A stretch of 64,000 nt of DNA from Ruminococcus sp. (GTDB lineage: Bacteria > Bacillota > Clostridia > Oscillospirales > Ruminococcaceae): contig JAEEVL010000018.1 of assembly GCA_016290875.1 (NCBI GenBank), positions 1 to 64,000 of the forward strand, given 5' to 3'. The notes beneath the pieces were generated by a model. That model did not search any database. It had not been told where the DNA came from and was given only the letters and a program-made list of their open reading frames with translations. Below, in pieces: positions 6,657-15,193 of this stretch (positions within the stretch are counted from its first letter, which is position 1; the number at the start of each line of letters is the position of its first letter). Both the position numbers and the translations under genes were made by a program.

Positions 6657-9176
6657 TCAAGTTACATCGCTGAGGAACTCAACAAGTGTCTGCTTGCTGC
6701 CGGAAGACGCAAGCGTATAATAACGCAGAACAAGAGATGCATCATCGGCTGTTATATAACCGTCGCAATTGACATCACAGGTCATGAATTCAGCCTGAGA
6801 AGGAGTTGCTTTTCCGGATGAAGCGAGGGTATATAGTCTTAGAATGTAAGAAGCATCATCAGCAGTTATATGATCATCATGTAAAGTGGGCTGTGTTGCG
6901 TTTCCAATTGAGAATTCCGGAGTCTCTCCGAGCGATATGAACTGAAGATCGTGGTCACTCGCATATTTCTCGATAGAAGAGCCTTCGTAGCCGTAAAGAA
7001 CTCCAGTATAGGTTATCGGCAGGTAATTCGGATCATCATCTTCGCCCTCACAGCTTCCTATAAAGGCAGTACCTTTATAATCCTCAAATGTACAGTCATT
7101 CGACAGACAAGTGAAATCGGTAAGCTCCTTTGTAAAGAAGAACGCGTTGCGTTCGATAGTTTTAACAGTATATGGAATCTTAACGGATTTAAGTGCTGTG
7201 CAGCCATAGAAAGCTTCAGCACCAATTGTCTCGGTAAAGCTTCCTAACTTAGCCGTCTGAAGCTTAGTGCAGGACTTAAATGCCTTTGCACCTATCGTGT
7301 GAACTCCGGCAGGTATCTTTACCTCGGTAAGAGCTGTATTTCTGAAAGCGCCGTCGCTGATAGTCTTCATACCAACAGGCAATTCTATCTTTTCAAGGCT
7401 TGTTGTGTTCGCAAAAGCGTCTGTGCCGATCTCTCGAACGGTACTCGGCATCTTGACCTGCTTTACTGCGCTGTTTCCTGAAAATGCGTTCTTGCCTATA
7501 GCAGTAACAGGAGCACCATTGACTGTATCAGGAATAGTCACAATCTCATCGGTACCACTGTATTTATCAAGTGTCACTTTATTGTAGCCAACGCTGTAAA
7601 CATACGAACCTACAGCTGAGCCGTAAGTTTCATTTCCAACATAATCGCCGCCTATATTCTCAAACTTGTACTTTGACACCATTGCAGATGTCCAATGCTT
7701 GGAACCGTTAAATCCACGTATTGTTGTGTTTGTGTCCACGACTGATAAAGCTGTATCAGGTGATGAAAACTCTATGCTTTCCAACTCGACGGCTTCAAAT
7801 GCGTGGCCTATTGTTTTGATTTTTTCCGGTACTTTTACTGTTTTGAGTTCGGGGCAGAATGCAGCTATAGATTTTCTTAGGGATGCTTCGCTGTTCGGGA
7901 GTTTTAATTCGCTGAGCACCTCACAATTGCTGAAAGCATAGTCCCCTATCTCGGTAACCGAATCAGGTACCTCTATACTTTTGAGCTTCTTGCAGTTACT
8001 GAATGCTGATTCGCCTATTGTTTCAAGATTTTCCGGGAGTTCTATCTGTTCAAGAACTGTGCAGAATGAAAAAGCACTCTTTCCGATAGTTCTCATAGTT
8101 GTCGGCAACTTGACTGATGTGAGCTGAGTACAGCCTAAAAACGCTCCTTCATCAAGATCAGTGACTGTATCAGGAACTACTACTGACTGAAGAAGCTTCT
8201 GTTTCTGAAAGCAAGTATTAAGCTTTGTAACAGGCAGACCGTCTATCGTATCAGGTATAACAAGATACTCAAACATCAAGTCGGTATTTATTAGTTCAAC
8301 GTGATCGTCGTACTTTTTATACTCGATATTGGCAATAACTTCAGCAGATGAATTGTCGCTGAGTATCTCGAATTGGCGTGCATATTTCTTTGCATACGCA
8401 TCAATTGTAGAATTAACGCATCCGCTGAGAATAATCTTTGAATTTATAGTGTTTGCGTTATCATCTATAACAGCTGACATTGAGCGGACAACGATTTTAT
8501 TAATCGAAACCGGCTCTGACGCAAAAGAGATCTTAGCAGTATAATCTGCTGGGAAAATAAGAGTCTTGATGTTCTTTGCCTTGCCGAATATCTTATCGGC
8601 TTCCATATACAAATTCGTACCTGAAGGTATAGTATACTCTGTATCCTTCTTACATGGCGGATAGCAGAGCAAAGAATGCTTTGCACCATTCTTATCTGTA
8701 TTGAAAAGAACTCCGTTATCGCTTATAAATTCTTTATTGCCGGAAGCTACTTTTATCTCTTCTACTGCTGAACCGTCAAATGCAGCAAGGCTCAGAGCTG
8801 TAAGAGAAGTCGGAAGCGTTACGGACTTTACTGATGTACCGGCGAAACAATCACTGCCGATAAAAGTTACTGAATCAGGTATAGTTACACTCTTCAGGTC
8901 GCTGACTTTGCCGAATGAGGCAATTTTAGTGACAGGTACTCCCATTACGTTTTTTGGGATGGAATAGCTCGAACCCAATGAACCTTTTGAGCCTGTAAGC
9001 TCGGCATAGTTCTCGTACACATGAAACAATGCATTTCCGACAGATACCTCCGTATACGCCTCCTCCTCAGAAGTGCTGCCTTCTGCGAAAGCTGCATCGT
9101 GAATAAAATTATTGGGAAGTGTTCCGCCAATAATACAAAGGACTGTTAATGCTGCTGTTAGTTTTCTGATCTTCAT
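6657..9176 (-). CDS. Secreted BspA-type leucine-rich-repeat protein with C-terminal dockerin
   Basis: The 839-residue product has a signal peptide (about 1-30, hydrophobic LTAALTVLCIIGG). A long series of BspA/TpLRR-type repeats follows (units like VTEIGDYAFSNCEVLSELKLP) in two blocks (about 45-470 and 520-745), each opened by a non-canonical beta region. The C-terminus (about 765-839) is a dockerin with two calcium-binding repeats, HITADDASYILRLY and CDVNCDGYITADDASLVLRYY. Such proteins are exported and may attach to cohesins or bind surfaces. GAGGAGGAATT precedes the ATG. It lies 17 bases after the 72-residue gene and may be co-transcribed with trmB. Confidence 0.88.
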   Translation of the reverse strand: MKIRKLTAALTVLCIIGGTLPNNFIHDAAFAEGSTSEEEAYTEVSVGNALFHVYENYAELTGSKGSLGSSYSIPKNVMGVPVTKIASFGKVSDLKSVTIPDSVTFIGSDCFAGTSVKSVTLPTSLTALSLAAFDGSAVEEIKVASGNKEFISDNGVLFNTDKNGAKHSLLCYPPCKKDTEYTIPSGTNLYMEADKIFGKAKNIKTLIFPADYTAKISFASEPVSINKIVVRSMSAVIDDNANTINSKIILSGCVNSTIDAYAKKYARQFEILSDNSSAEVIANIEYKKYDDHVELINTDLMFEYLVIPDTIDGLPVTKLNTCFQKQKLLQSVVVPDTVTDLDEGAFLGCTQLTSVKLPTTMRTIGKSAFSFCTVLEQIELPENLETIGESAFSNCKKLKSIEVPDSVTEIGDYAFSNCEVLSELKLPNSEASLRKSIAAFCPELKTVKVPEKIKTIGHAFEAVELESIEFSSPDTALSVVDTNTTIRGFNGSKHWTSAMVSKYKFENIGGDYVGNETYGSAVGSYVYSVGYNKVTLDKYSGTDEIVTIPDTVNGAPVTAIGKNAFSGNSAVKQVKMPSTVREIGTDAFANTTSLEKIELPVGMKTISDGAFRNTALTEVKIPAGVHTIGAKAFKSCTKLQTAKLGSFTETIGAEAFYGCTALKSVKIPYTVKTIERNAFFFTKELTDFTCLSNDCTFEDYKGTAFIGSCEGEDDDPNYLPITYTGVLYGYEGSSIEKYASDHDLQFISLGETPEFSIGNATQPTLHDDHITADDASYILRLYTLASSGKATPSQAEFMTCDVNCDGYITADDASLVLRYYTLASSGSKQTLVEFLSDVT

Positions 9177-9193
9177 TTCAATTCCTCCTCAGG

Positions 9194-9412
9194 TCATTTA
9201 GAATGATTTTTCCTTGATGAATGCTTGTGCTTAAGTATTACTGCTGCTGAAAGCAGAGCCGCTTTTGCTGCATTTTTAACGATCTGCTTCTTGTCATACT
9301 TAGTACGGATGTTCTCAGGAGCATCCACTGCTTTTTCAAGACTTCCTGAACCAGCAACTTTTGCAGTTCCGAAGCCAAACGAAAACTTTTCGTTTTTCTT
9401 TTCTATTTCCAT
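9194..9412 (-). CDS. Small basic protein of unknown function
   Basis: Unrecognised 72-residue product. It has a Gly/Ser/Lys-rich N-terminus (KFSFGFGTAKVAGSGS), a short alanine-rich hydrophobic stretch (AAKAALLSAAVIL, about 48-60) and a basic His/Lys/Arg tail (KHKHSSRKNHSK). The ATG lies 4 bases past the trmB stop, and the 3' end of trmB supplies AAGGGAG as ribosome site, so translation is probably coupled. The distribution and role cannot be judged from sequence. Confidence 0.6.
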   Translation of the reverse strand: MEIEKKNEKFSFGFGTAKVAGSGSLEKAVDAPENIRTKYDKKQIVKNAAKAALLSAAVILKHKHSSRKNHSK

Positions 9413-9416
9413 AGCT

Positions 9417-10076
9417 TCACTCCCTTACAGGTTCCGCTATCAGGAACTTAATTTTCTTGCCTTCTTCCGTAAACATATTCTCATGCTCGGTTACAAAATT
9501 TTCATATGGGCTTTCTGCATGAAGGTCGTGAGTTTTGTATATTATTCTGTAGCCTGCTTCTGCGAAATACTCAAAAGACTCCTCAAAAAGTTCGTCGTCG
9601 TCAGTCTTGAACCAAAGCTGTCCGCGCAGGAACTTCTTGTAGTTGATGAGCTGTCGTGTATGTGTAAGGCGACGCTTTTTGTGCTTCTTTTTTGGCCACG
9701 GATTGCAGAAATTTATGTAAATACGGTCTGCACGGTCGTTTTCATCCCACGCAAGATCAAGGCGTTCGATATTCTGTATAGCTATACGGACATTATCAAG
9801 AGGCATATCCTTTGCTGCATAGGCTGCCTCAAGCTTGCGTTTCGCAAGAACGAGCATTTCATTCTTTATATCCATAGCTATGAAGTTTACATCTGGGTGC
9901 GCAGGAGCTGCCTGTGATATAAAACCACCCTTACCGCATCCAAGCTCGACATAGAGAGGTTTGTCCGGCTCTGAGAAAAGCTCGGTCCACTTCCCTTTCT
10001 GAGCCTGCGGCTCCGGTATATAAAACGGACAAGCCTCAAGTTCAGGCTTAGCCCATGGTTTATGTCGTATCCTCAT
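9417..10076 (-). CDS. trmB: tRNA (guanine-N7-)-methyltransferase
   Basis: TrmB forms m7G46 in the variable loop of tRNAs using S-adenosylmethionine. The 219-residue protein has the SAM-binding motif VELGCGKGGFI (about 43-53), the acidic end of beta 2 (AMDIKNEML) and the diagnostic CNPWPKKKHKKRRL segment (about 125-138), followed by the C-terminal TDDDELFEES region. Length and motif order are normal. GGAGGTAGAACG precedes the ATG and a consensus promoter lies upstream (10108-10136). Confidence 0.95.
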   Translation of the reverse strand: MRIRHKPWAKPELEACPFYIPEPQAQKGKWTELFSEPDKPLYVELGCGKGGFISQAAPAHPDVNFIAMDIKNEMLVLAKRKLEAAYAAKDMPLDNVRIAIQNIERLDLAWDENDRADRIYINFCNPWPKKKHKKRRLTHTRQLINYKKFLRGQLWFKTDDDELFEESFEYFAEAGYRIIYKTHDLHAESPYENFVTEHENMFTEEGKKIKFLIAEPVRE

Positions 10077-10107
10077 CGTTCTACCTCCAAAAAGTATTTC
10101 AAATTAC

Positions 10108-10136
10108 ATTATATCATTATTATTTCTGTTAGTCAA
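10108..10136 (-). promoter_or_regulatory. Promoter of trmB
   Basis: Minus strand TTGACT (10131-10136), 17-base spacer, TATAAT (10108-10113), about 30 bases upstream of trmB. Confidence 0.75.
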
Positions 10137-10201
10137 TTGATATTATGCTCAAATATCATAATGTTGTCTTAATAGATAATATACCTGATGTGCTGTTACC
10201 G

Positions 10202-10230
10202 TTGACAAATCTGCATTTTAATGTTATTAT
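10202..10230 (+). promoter_or_regulatory. Promoter of the AraC-family gene
   Basis: TTGACA (10202-10207), 17-base spacer, TATTAT (10225-10230), with a short leader before the TTG start at 10261. Confidence 0.7.
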
Positions 10231-10260
10231 AGTTTTATAAAGTTAACAGGAGTGATCGGA

Positions 10261-11067
10261 TTGCTAATTGATGATATCGGCTACAACCACAGACACGAAA
10301 AAGACTTCGTCATAGACCGTCCCGATGGTACCGGAGATTGGCTGCTTCTCATCATAAAATCCCCTGCTGTCTACCGTTATGATGGCAAGGAAGTACGCAA
10401 GCCTGCCAATGTGCTGCTCATATACACTCCCGGAACTCCTCAGTATTACCGTGCTGACTGTCTCGAATACTTCGATGACTGGATGCACTTCCGCCCGTCT
10501 GAAGAAGATATAGCACTCTTCGATCAGCTTGGCATAGCTACTAATGTCCCTCTTCAGCTTACAGAATCTGATAATCTTTCTTCCATCGTTAGAAATATGT
10601 GCTACGAACATTATTCGTCCAACATAGGCAGGACTGAGGTTTCAGATCTGTATTTCCGAATATTGCTTTATAAAATCAGAGAAAAGCTCGTTTCAGCGAC
10701 AAATCCGTCAAGAGGTACAGAAAGTGCCTATTATGAGCGCCTTTCCTGGATACGTGATTCTATTTACCGCTGGCCGAGCCGCGATTACACAGTTGATGAT
10801 ATGGCTAAAGATCTGTCACTAAGCCGTTCGCGTTTTCAGCACCTGTACAGCGAAACATTCGGTACAAGCGTTACAAAGGACATAATCAACAGCCGTCTCA
10901 ATAAAGCAACAGAACTCCTCATAACGACTGATATGCCGGTTAAGGATATTGCCCTAATGATCGGCTACGGACATAATACATCATATTTTGTAAAGTTGTT
11001 CGGAAGTGTTTACGGAATTTCGCCCGGACAGTACCGAAAAGACCATTCAAAAGTCTCTCAAGGCTGA
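10261..11067 (+). CDS. AraC-family transcription regulator
   Basis: The product (268 residues) has an N-terminal cupin-like effector domain (about 1-130, with the segment LIIKSPAVYRYDGKEV) and a C-terminal double helix-turn-helix AraC domain (about 165-265). Recognition features include DYTVDDMAKDLSLSRSRFQHLY and VKDIALMIGYGHNTSYFVKLF, ending in SPGQYRKDH. TTG at 10261 is preferred over GTG at 10252 because the AGGAG site (10248-10252) overlaps the GTG and sits 8 bases before the TTG. It would sense a small ligand, possibly a sugar; the target is unknown. It ends just before the B12 operon but has its own promoter. Confidence 0.88.
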   Translation: MLIDDIGYNHRHEKDFVIDRPDGTGDWLLLIIKSPAVYRYDGKEVRKPANVLLIYTPGTPQYYRADCLEYFDDWMHFRPSEEDIALFDQLGIATNVPLQLTESDNLSSIVRNMCYEHYSSNIGRTEVSDLYFRILLYKIREKLVSATNPSRGTESAYYERLSWIRDSIYRWPSRDYTVDDMAKDLSLSRSRFQHLYSETFGTSVTKDIINSRLNKATELLITTDMPVKDIALMIGYGHNTSYFVKLFGSVYGISPGQYRKDHSKVSQG

Positions 11068-11091
11068 TATTTATTAATATAATGTGAACAA

Positions 11092-11127
11092 AGCACCGTA
11101 CTATTGACTTTTTTGTCGTACGGTGCT
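11092..11127 (+). terminator. Hairpin after the AraC gene, overlapping the next promoter
   Basis: AGCACCGTAC and GTACGGTGCT form a 10-bp perfect stem with a T-rich loop, ending in ATAATTTTAT. The loop and 3' arm also carry the promoter of the cobalamin operon, so terminator and promoter share the same bases. Confidence 0.6.
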
Positions 11128-11132
11128 ATAAT
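11104..11132 (+). promoter_or_regulatory. Promoter of the cobalamin-uptake operon
   Basis: TTGACT (11104-11109), 17-base spacer, TATAAT (11127-11132). The start point near 11139 lies just ahead of the riboswitch aptamer. Confidence 0.75.
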
Positions 11133-11145
11133 TTTATAAGAATTG

Positions 11146-11300
11146 AATATTTGCCGTCTGAAACTGAGGGAAGTGCGGTGAAAATCCGCCGCAGCAGTCA
11201 CTGCCGTATAGCCGGATCGCTCGTCAGACAATGGCTGGTATCAAGTTTTTGGACAATGAAAGACGTGATGATACCCTGCGGCTATGCCGTTACGAGTTAT
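11146..11300 (+). promoter_or_regulatory. Cobalamin (B12) riboswitch
   Basis: The leader carries the conserved core of cobalamin riboswitches: GAGGGAAGTGCGGTGAAAAT, then CCGCCGCAGCAGTCACTGCC, then AGCCGGAT. The closing stem GTCTGA (11154-11159) pairs with TCAGAC (11224-11229), extended by flanking GCC/GGC. Further downstream GGTATCA pairs with TGATACC. The B12 box is divergent from the most common form, so the class (adenosyl- or methyl/hydroxocobalamin) is not assigned. The downstream genes are a coherent uptake set, which supports the call. Confidence 0.85.
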
Positions 11301-11304
11301 CTGT

Positions 11305-11340
11305 GCGCCTGTGTTCAAATGGAACTACGGCGCTTTTTGT
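11305..11340 (+). terminator. Riboswitch-controlled intrinsic terminator
   Basis: GCGCC...GTTC-AAATG-GAAC...GGCGC stem followed by TTTTTGTT, placed between the aptamer and the first gene. This is the expected off-switch when cobalamin is bound. Confidence 0.75.
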
Positions 11341-11371
11341 TGTCAATATTATTGTGTAAGGAGAATGTACT

Positions 11372-12334
11372 ATGAAAAAATCTATCGCATTACTCGCAGG
11401 ACTTGCTCTTTCATGCTCTGCAGTCGGAATGAACGCTTTTGCTGCTGAGGATACAGCTGAAAGCGGTGTATTAAAGCAGAATGTGCTTGTAACTATTTCA
11501 GACGGAAAAGATCTTGTTCTTCCTCAGGCTGATGTACTCGCTGAGGACCTCGATGGTAATAATAAAATTGATGTTAACGAAGCTCTCGTTGCTGCTCACG
11601 AAAAGTTCTTCGATGGCGGAGCAGAAGCAGGCTATAAGGCTTCAGAAAAAGAAGGATACGACGGTCTTAGTCTTGATAAACTCTGGGGTGTCGAAAACGG
11701 CGGCAGTTACGGTTTCTATGTAAACTCAAAAATGGCATGGAGTCTCAATGATGAGGTAAAGGAAAATGACCTCATAGATGCCTATGTTTACTCTGATACA
11801 AAGACCTACAGCGATACATACTGCTTCTTTGACATTAGAGAAAGCCTTGATAATGAAGAGGGAGATTCACTTGACCTCACTCTTTCAAAGGTAACATTTG
11901 ATACTAACTATAATCCTGTAAATGTACCGGTCGAAGGTGCTATGATCACTATCGATGGCACTGGCACAGGTGTTCTTACAGACGCTGACGGAAAGGCTAC
12001 TATCACACTCACAAACGATTCAGATAGCAGCAAAAAGGCTGTAATCAGTGCTGTATCTGAATCTGAAAACCTTGTTCCGCCTGTTTGTCTCGCTGTCATA
12101 AATAAGAAGGAAGAGACTACTACAACAGAAACTGAAACAACAACTTCTTCAGCTACAACAACTAATACAGTTTCCACTGAGCTTTCAGAAACAAGCACAT
12201 CTTCAGCAACTTCAACTGCTGCAGCTGCTAACAGCGATTCACCCAAAACAGGTGATGCAGGTACAGGCTCAGTTGCCGCAGTTCTTGGCTGCACAGTTCT
12301 TGCCGCTTTCGCATTAAGACGCAAGGATGTATAA
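11372..12334 (+). CDS. Cell-wall-anchored transcobalamin-like (DUF4430) protein
   Basis: The 320-residue product has a signal peptide (1-25, ending AFA-A). A DUF4430/transcobalamin C-terminal-like domain follows (about 36-145; note GGSYGFYVNSKMAWSLND and ENDLIDAYVY), then a carboxypeptidase-regulatory-like beta domain with VPVEGAMITIDGTGTG (about 180-235), a Thr/Ser-rich wall-spanning linker and a C-terminal sorting-type signal: SPKTGD, hydrophobic stretch, RRKDV. The SPKTG motif is a variant of LPXTG, so sortase attachment is likely. As first gene after a cobalamin riboswitch it probably captures corrinoids at the surface for the downstream ECF transporter. The next gene overlaps by 8 bases. 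Confidence 0.8.
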   Translation: MKKSIALLAGLALSCSAVGMNAFAAEDTAESGVLKQNVLVTISDGKDLVLPQADVLAEDLDGNNKIDVNEALVAAHEKFFDGGAEAGYKASEKEGYDGLSLDKLWGVENGGSYGFYVNSKMAWSLNDEVKENDLIDAYVYSDTKTYSDTYCFFDIRESLDNEEGDSLDLTLSKVTFDTNYNPVNVPVEGAMITIDGTGTGVLTDADGKATITLTNDSDSSKKAVISAVSESENLVPPVCLAVINKKEETTTTETETTTSSATTTNTVSTELSETSTSSATSTAAAANSDSPKTGDAGTGSVAAVLGCTVLAAFALRRKDV

Positions 12335-14315
12335 AAGTCTTACATCAGGTTTCCTGAGCTGCCTGTTGATATGTATTATTGCAGTAGGCTTTGTGCCTTT
12401 CAAGGCCTACTGCGCGAATTATACCGTTGGTGAGACTGAATCTCTCGCCGACGGTATAATTGATTATAAGCTCAGTTCAGTCGGTAGCTCCGGTGTTCAG
12501 AACTGGATAGACGGCTATCTAACTGACAATGCCGGCAATGGTTCAGAGTGGTATGTTGTAGGACTTGCTCAAAGCGGTAGCTATGATTTTTCAAGTTATG
12601 AGGAAGCTCTGCTGCGCTACTTAGACAGTCAAAGCGTAATATCCCCAACTTCAATGGAGAAATTCGCCCTTGCGCTTTCAGCAGTCGGAAGTACAAATAA
12701 ATTCATAACCGAAACTCTTGAAAGTGCCGTCGGCGAACAAGGTATAATGAGCCTTATTTACGGATTACATATCCTGAATAACGGACACACATCAGCTAAA
12801 TGCTCTGTAAGTTCTGTTACAAAAGAACTCCTTGATCTACAATACGCTGACGGTGGCTGGGCACTCTTCGGCGAAAACGGAGATGTTGATGTTACAGCAA
12901 TGACTGTACAAGCTCTTGCACCACGGTACAACTCAGACAGCTCAGTAAAGTCAGCAGTTGACAAGGCACTCACGTTCCTTTCAAACAGACAGGAAAGCTC
13001 CGGAGGCTACAGAAGTTTCGGCGATGTCAATCCCGAAAGCTCAGCACAGGTGCTCGTTGCCCTTTCAGCTCTCGGAATAGATTGTCAGAACGATGAACGT
13101 TTTATCAAAAACGGCAATTCTGTACTTAGTGCTATGCTTAGTTTCCGTCTGTCTGACGGCAGTTTCAGTCACACAGACGGCGGAGCTTCAAATAGTACGG
13201 CTACTATTCAGGCTTACTATTCACTCGTAGCATACAGCAGATTGAAACATGGAAAAGCTCCCCTGCTGATACTCGACAAGTGCTTTCCTGTAAAATCAAG
13301 CTCACACTATGACCAGCCAACAAGTTCAAAAACTTCTGAAAAAACTACACAACAGCAAGCAACATCTCACGTATCGACAGTTGTTGATACAGCAAACGGA
13401 AATGAGAATGCTGATACTCATCTACATAACAATGTTCAGCCAACAGAAGCGCCGCATAACGGAGATTCAGATTCAGACACAAATACTATAACATCACAGA
13501 CAACTTCTCCGGCTGAAAACAAGAAAGATACATCTAATGATATATCATCTTCACTGACTTCTGCAACTACTCAGACGACAAATTCCTGTACTGCGTTAAC
13601 TTCAACACTCATAAATACAACAAATACTGATACTTATATTTCTGACGATCAATCGCAGTCTCTCACCGGAACAGTTATCGTTCCGATGGATGAAGGAAGC
13701 TCCGCCAGCTCAAAAGGCGGCTACAAGCCAGTTGCTATTTTAATTATTTCCGGTACAGCCTGCCTGCTGTGCGGTATAATATTCATTATCGGCAAACGCA
13801 ACTATAAAAACTTCATAGCTGTTGGCATTGCTGCGGCTGTCGGTATCGTATTTGTGCTTGTAACTGATTTTCAATCAACCGACCATTATTACAATGGTCA
13901 GAAAAAGCGCAAAGATAATGCCATAGGCACGGTCACGCTCTCTATAAGATGTGACACGATTGCCGGAAAAGGTGATCCTGCGTACGTTCCGGAAGACGGC
14001 ACTATTCTTGATACGACAGAATTCGACATTGAAGACGGCGAAACTGTCTATGACATACTCACCGAAGCGGCAAGAACATACCGTATACAAGTTGAAAACA
14101 AAGGAAGCTCAGGTTCAGCACACGGTATGGTCTATATTGCCGGTATAAACTACATCTATGAAATGGATTACGGTGATCTTTCGGGCTGGGTATACCATGT
14201 GAACGGAATAACTCCGTCACGAAGCTGTGGCGAATACATTCTTAGCGACGGTGATAATATCGAATGGCTCTACACCTGCGAGCTTGGTCACGATCTCAAT
14301 GAGGTTTATGAATAA
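12327..14315 (+). CDS. Membrane protein with intrinsic-factor/transcobalamin-like alpha-barrel and DUF4430 domain
   Basis: The 662-residue protein has a signal peptide (about 1-30). Residues about 45-320 contain alpha-helical repeats with YADGGWALFGENGDVDVTAM and SSGGYRSFGDVNPESSAQ, like prenyltransferase/squalene-cyclase-type barrels and the alpha domain of vertebrate transcobalamin. A Thr/Ser/Asn-rich linker follows (about 325-460), then two hydrophobic helices (about 470-515). The C-terminal DUF4430 domain has the segments GTVTLSIRCDTI, DLSGWVYHVNG and LSDGDNIEWLYT. Alpha-barrel plus DUF4430 is the same pair that makes up transcobalamin, which supports corrinoid binding. It overlaps both neighbours. 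Confidence 0.78.
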   Translation: MYKSLTSGFLSCLLICIIAVGFVPFKAYCANYTVGETESLADGIIDYKLSSVGSSGVQNWIDGYLTDNAGNGSEWYVVGLAQSGSYDFSSYEEALLRYLDSQSVISPTSMEKFALALSAVGSTNKFITETLESAVGEQGIMSLIYGLHILNNGHTSAKCSVSSVTKELLDLQYADGGWALFGENGDVDVTAMTVQALAPRYNSDSSVKSAVDKALTFLSNRQESSGGYRSFGDVNPESSAQVLVALSALGIDCQNDERFIKNGNSVLSAMLSFRLSDGSFSHTDGGASNSTATIQAYYSLVAYSRLKHGKAPLLILDKCFPVKSSSHYDQPTSSKTSEKTTQQQATSHVSTVVDTANGNENADTHLHNNVQPTEAPHNGDSDSDTNTITSQTTSPAENKKDTSNDISSSLTSATTQTTNSCTALTSTLINTTNTDTYISDDQSQSLTGTVIVPMDEGSSASSKGGYKPVAILIISGTACLLCGIIFIIGKRNYKNFIAVGIAAAVGIVFVLVTDFQSTDHYYNGQKKRKDNAIGTVTLSIRCDTIAGKGDPAYVPEDGTILDTTEFDIEDGETVYDILTEAARTYRIQVENKGSSGSAHGMVYIAGINYIYEMDYGDLSGWVYHVNGITPSRSCGEYILSDGDNIEWLYTCELGHDLNEVYE

Positions 14316-15193
14316 TGAGAAATTTTTCAGAACTCAATCCAATTGCAGTATCGATATACTTCTTCTGTGTAACGGGAATAGCGATGTTTTCATCCTATCC
14401 GCCTTTTATGGCAGCTGCTATTTCAGGCGGAATACTCTTCTTCATTGCAAGAAACGGAAGAAAACACATCCGTTCACACTTTTTCTTTCTGATTCTATTT
14501 ATCATACTTGCAGCAGCAAATCCGCTCATGTCACATAACGGCGTGACAGTTCTGTTTGTTATGAATGACAACCCGATAACGCTTGAATCGCTCCTGTACG
14601 GCTTAAATTCAGCAGCAATGATAGTCGGAGTTCTATACTGGTTCAGATCATTCACGCAAATTATGACAAGTGAGAAGCTTTTGTACATTACTGGAGCTCT
14701 CTCACCAAAACTGTCACTTGTTATATCTATGGCACTGAGATATGTTCCACTCTTCAAAAACCAATCAAAGAAAATCAAAGACTCTCAGACAGCTATGGGA
14801 CTTTTCAGTGATGACAATATCATTGATGATATACGCGGAAGAATGAGGATATTCTCTATCCTTATAACATGGGCGCTCGAAAACGGTATAACTACCGCTG
14901 ACAGTATGGCTGCGAGAGGATACGGTATTTGCCGCAGAACTCAGATGAAGCGTTTCAGTTTCCGAAAAGGCGATATTCTTCTTCTCCTATCCGCGCTTAC
15001 TCTTACAGGTATCACTGTTGCTGCACTCGGTACAGGAAAACTTGAATTCAAATTCTATCCGGCAGTTAAATATTCAACGCCGGATATTTACGGCATATTT
15101 GGGATAATCGCTTACATAACACTCGTTCTTCTGCCGTCAATAATCGAAATGGAGGTAGGTCTTAAATGGAAATACTTGCAGTTAAAGATCTGA
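14315..15193 (+). CDS. ecfT: ECF transporter transmembrane component EcfT
   Basis: EcfT couples ATP hydrolysis by EcfA to movement of the substrate-binding S component. The 292-residue protein has several transmembrane helices (three in the first 90 residues, two near the C-terminus), the long cytoplasmic coupling region and the characteristic TADSMAARGYG motif (about 199-209) that contacts the ATPases. It starts inside the stop of the preceding gene (TAATG) and overlaps ecfA by 28 bases, so translation is coupled. Since the S gene is in the same riboswitch operon, this is a dedicated (group I-like) ECF unit rather than the shared housekeeping module. Confidence 0.9.
   Translation: MRNFSELNPIAVSIYFFCVTGIAMFSSYPPFMAAAISGGILFFIARNGRKHIRSHFFFLILFIILAAANPLMSHNGVTVLFVMNDNPITLESLLYGLNSAAMIVGVLYWFRSFTQIMTSEKLLYITGALSPKLSLVISMALRYVPLFKNQSKKIKDSQTAMGLFSDDNIIDDIRGRMRIFSILITWALENGITTADSMAARGYGICRRTQMKRFSFRKGDILLLLSALTLTGITVAALGTGKLEFKFYPAVKYSTPDIYGIFGIIAYITLVLLPSIIEMEVGLKWKYLQLKI

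Noticed and set aside
9225..9917. Plus-strand frame of 230 residues
   Set aside because: It runs opposite trmB and the 72-residue gene, has no ribosome site and shows Cys/Phe-rich low-likelihood protein; it is a shadow of trmB.
11908..12324. Minus-strand Val/Ser-rich frame of 138 residues
   Set aside because: It results from the Thr/Ser-rich linker of the DUF4430 protein read backwards.
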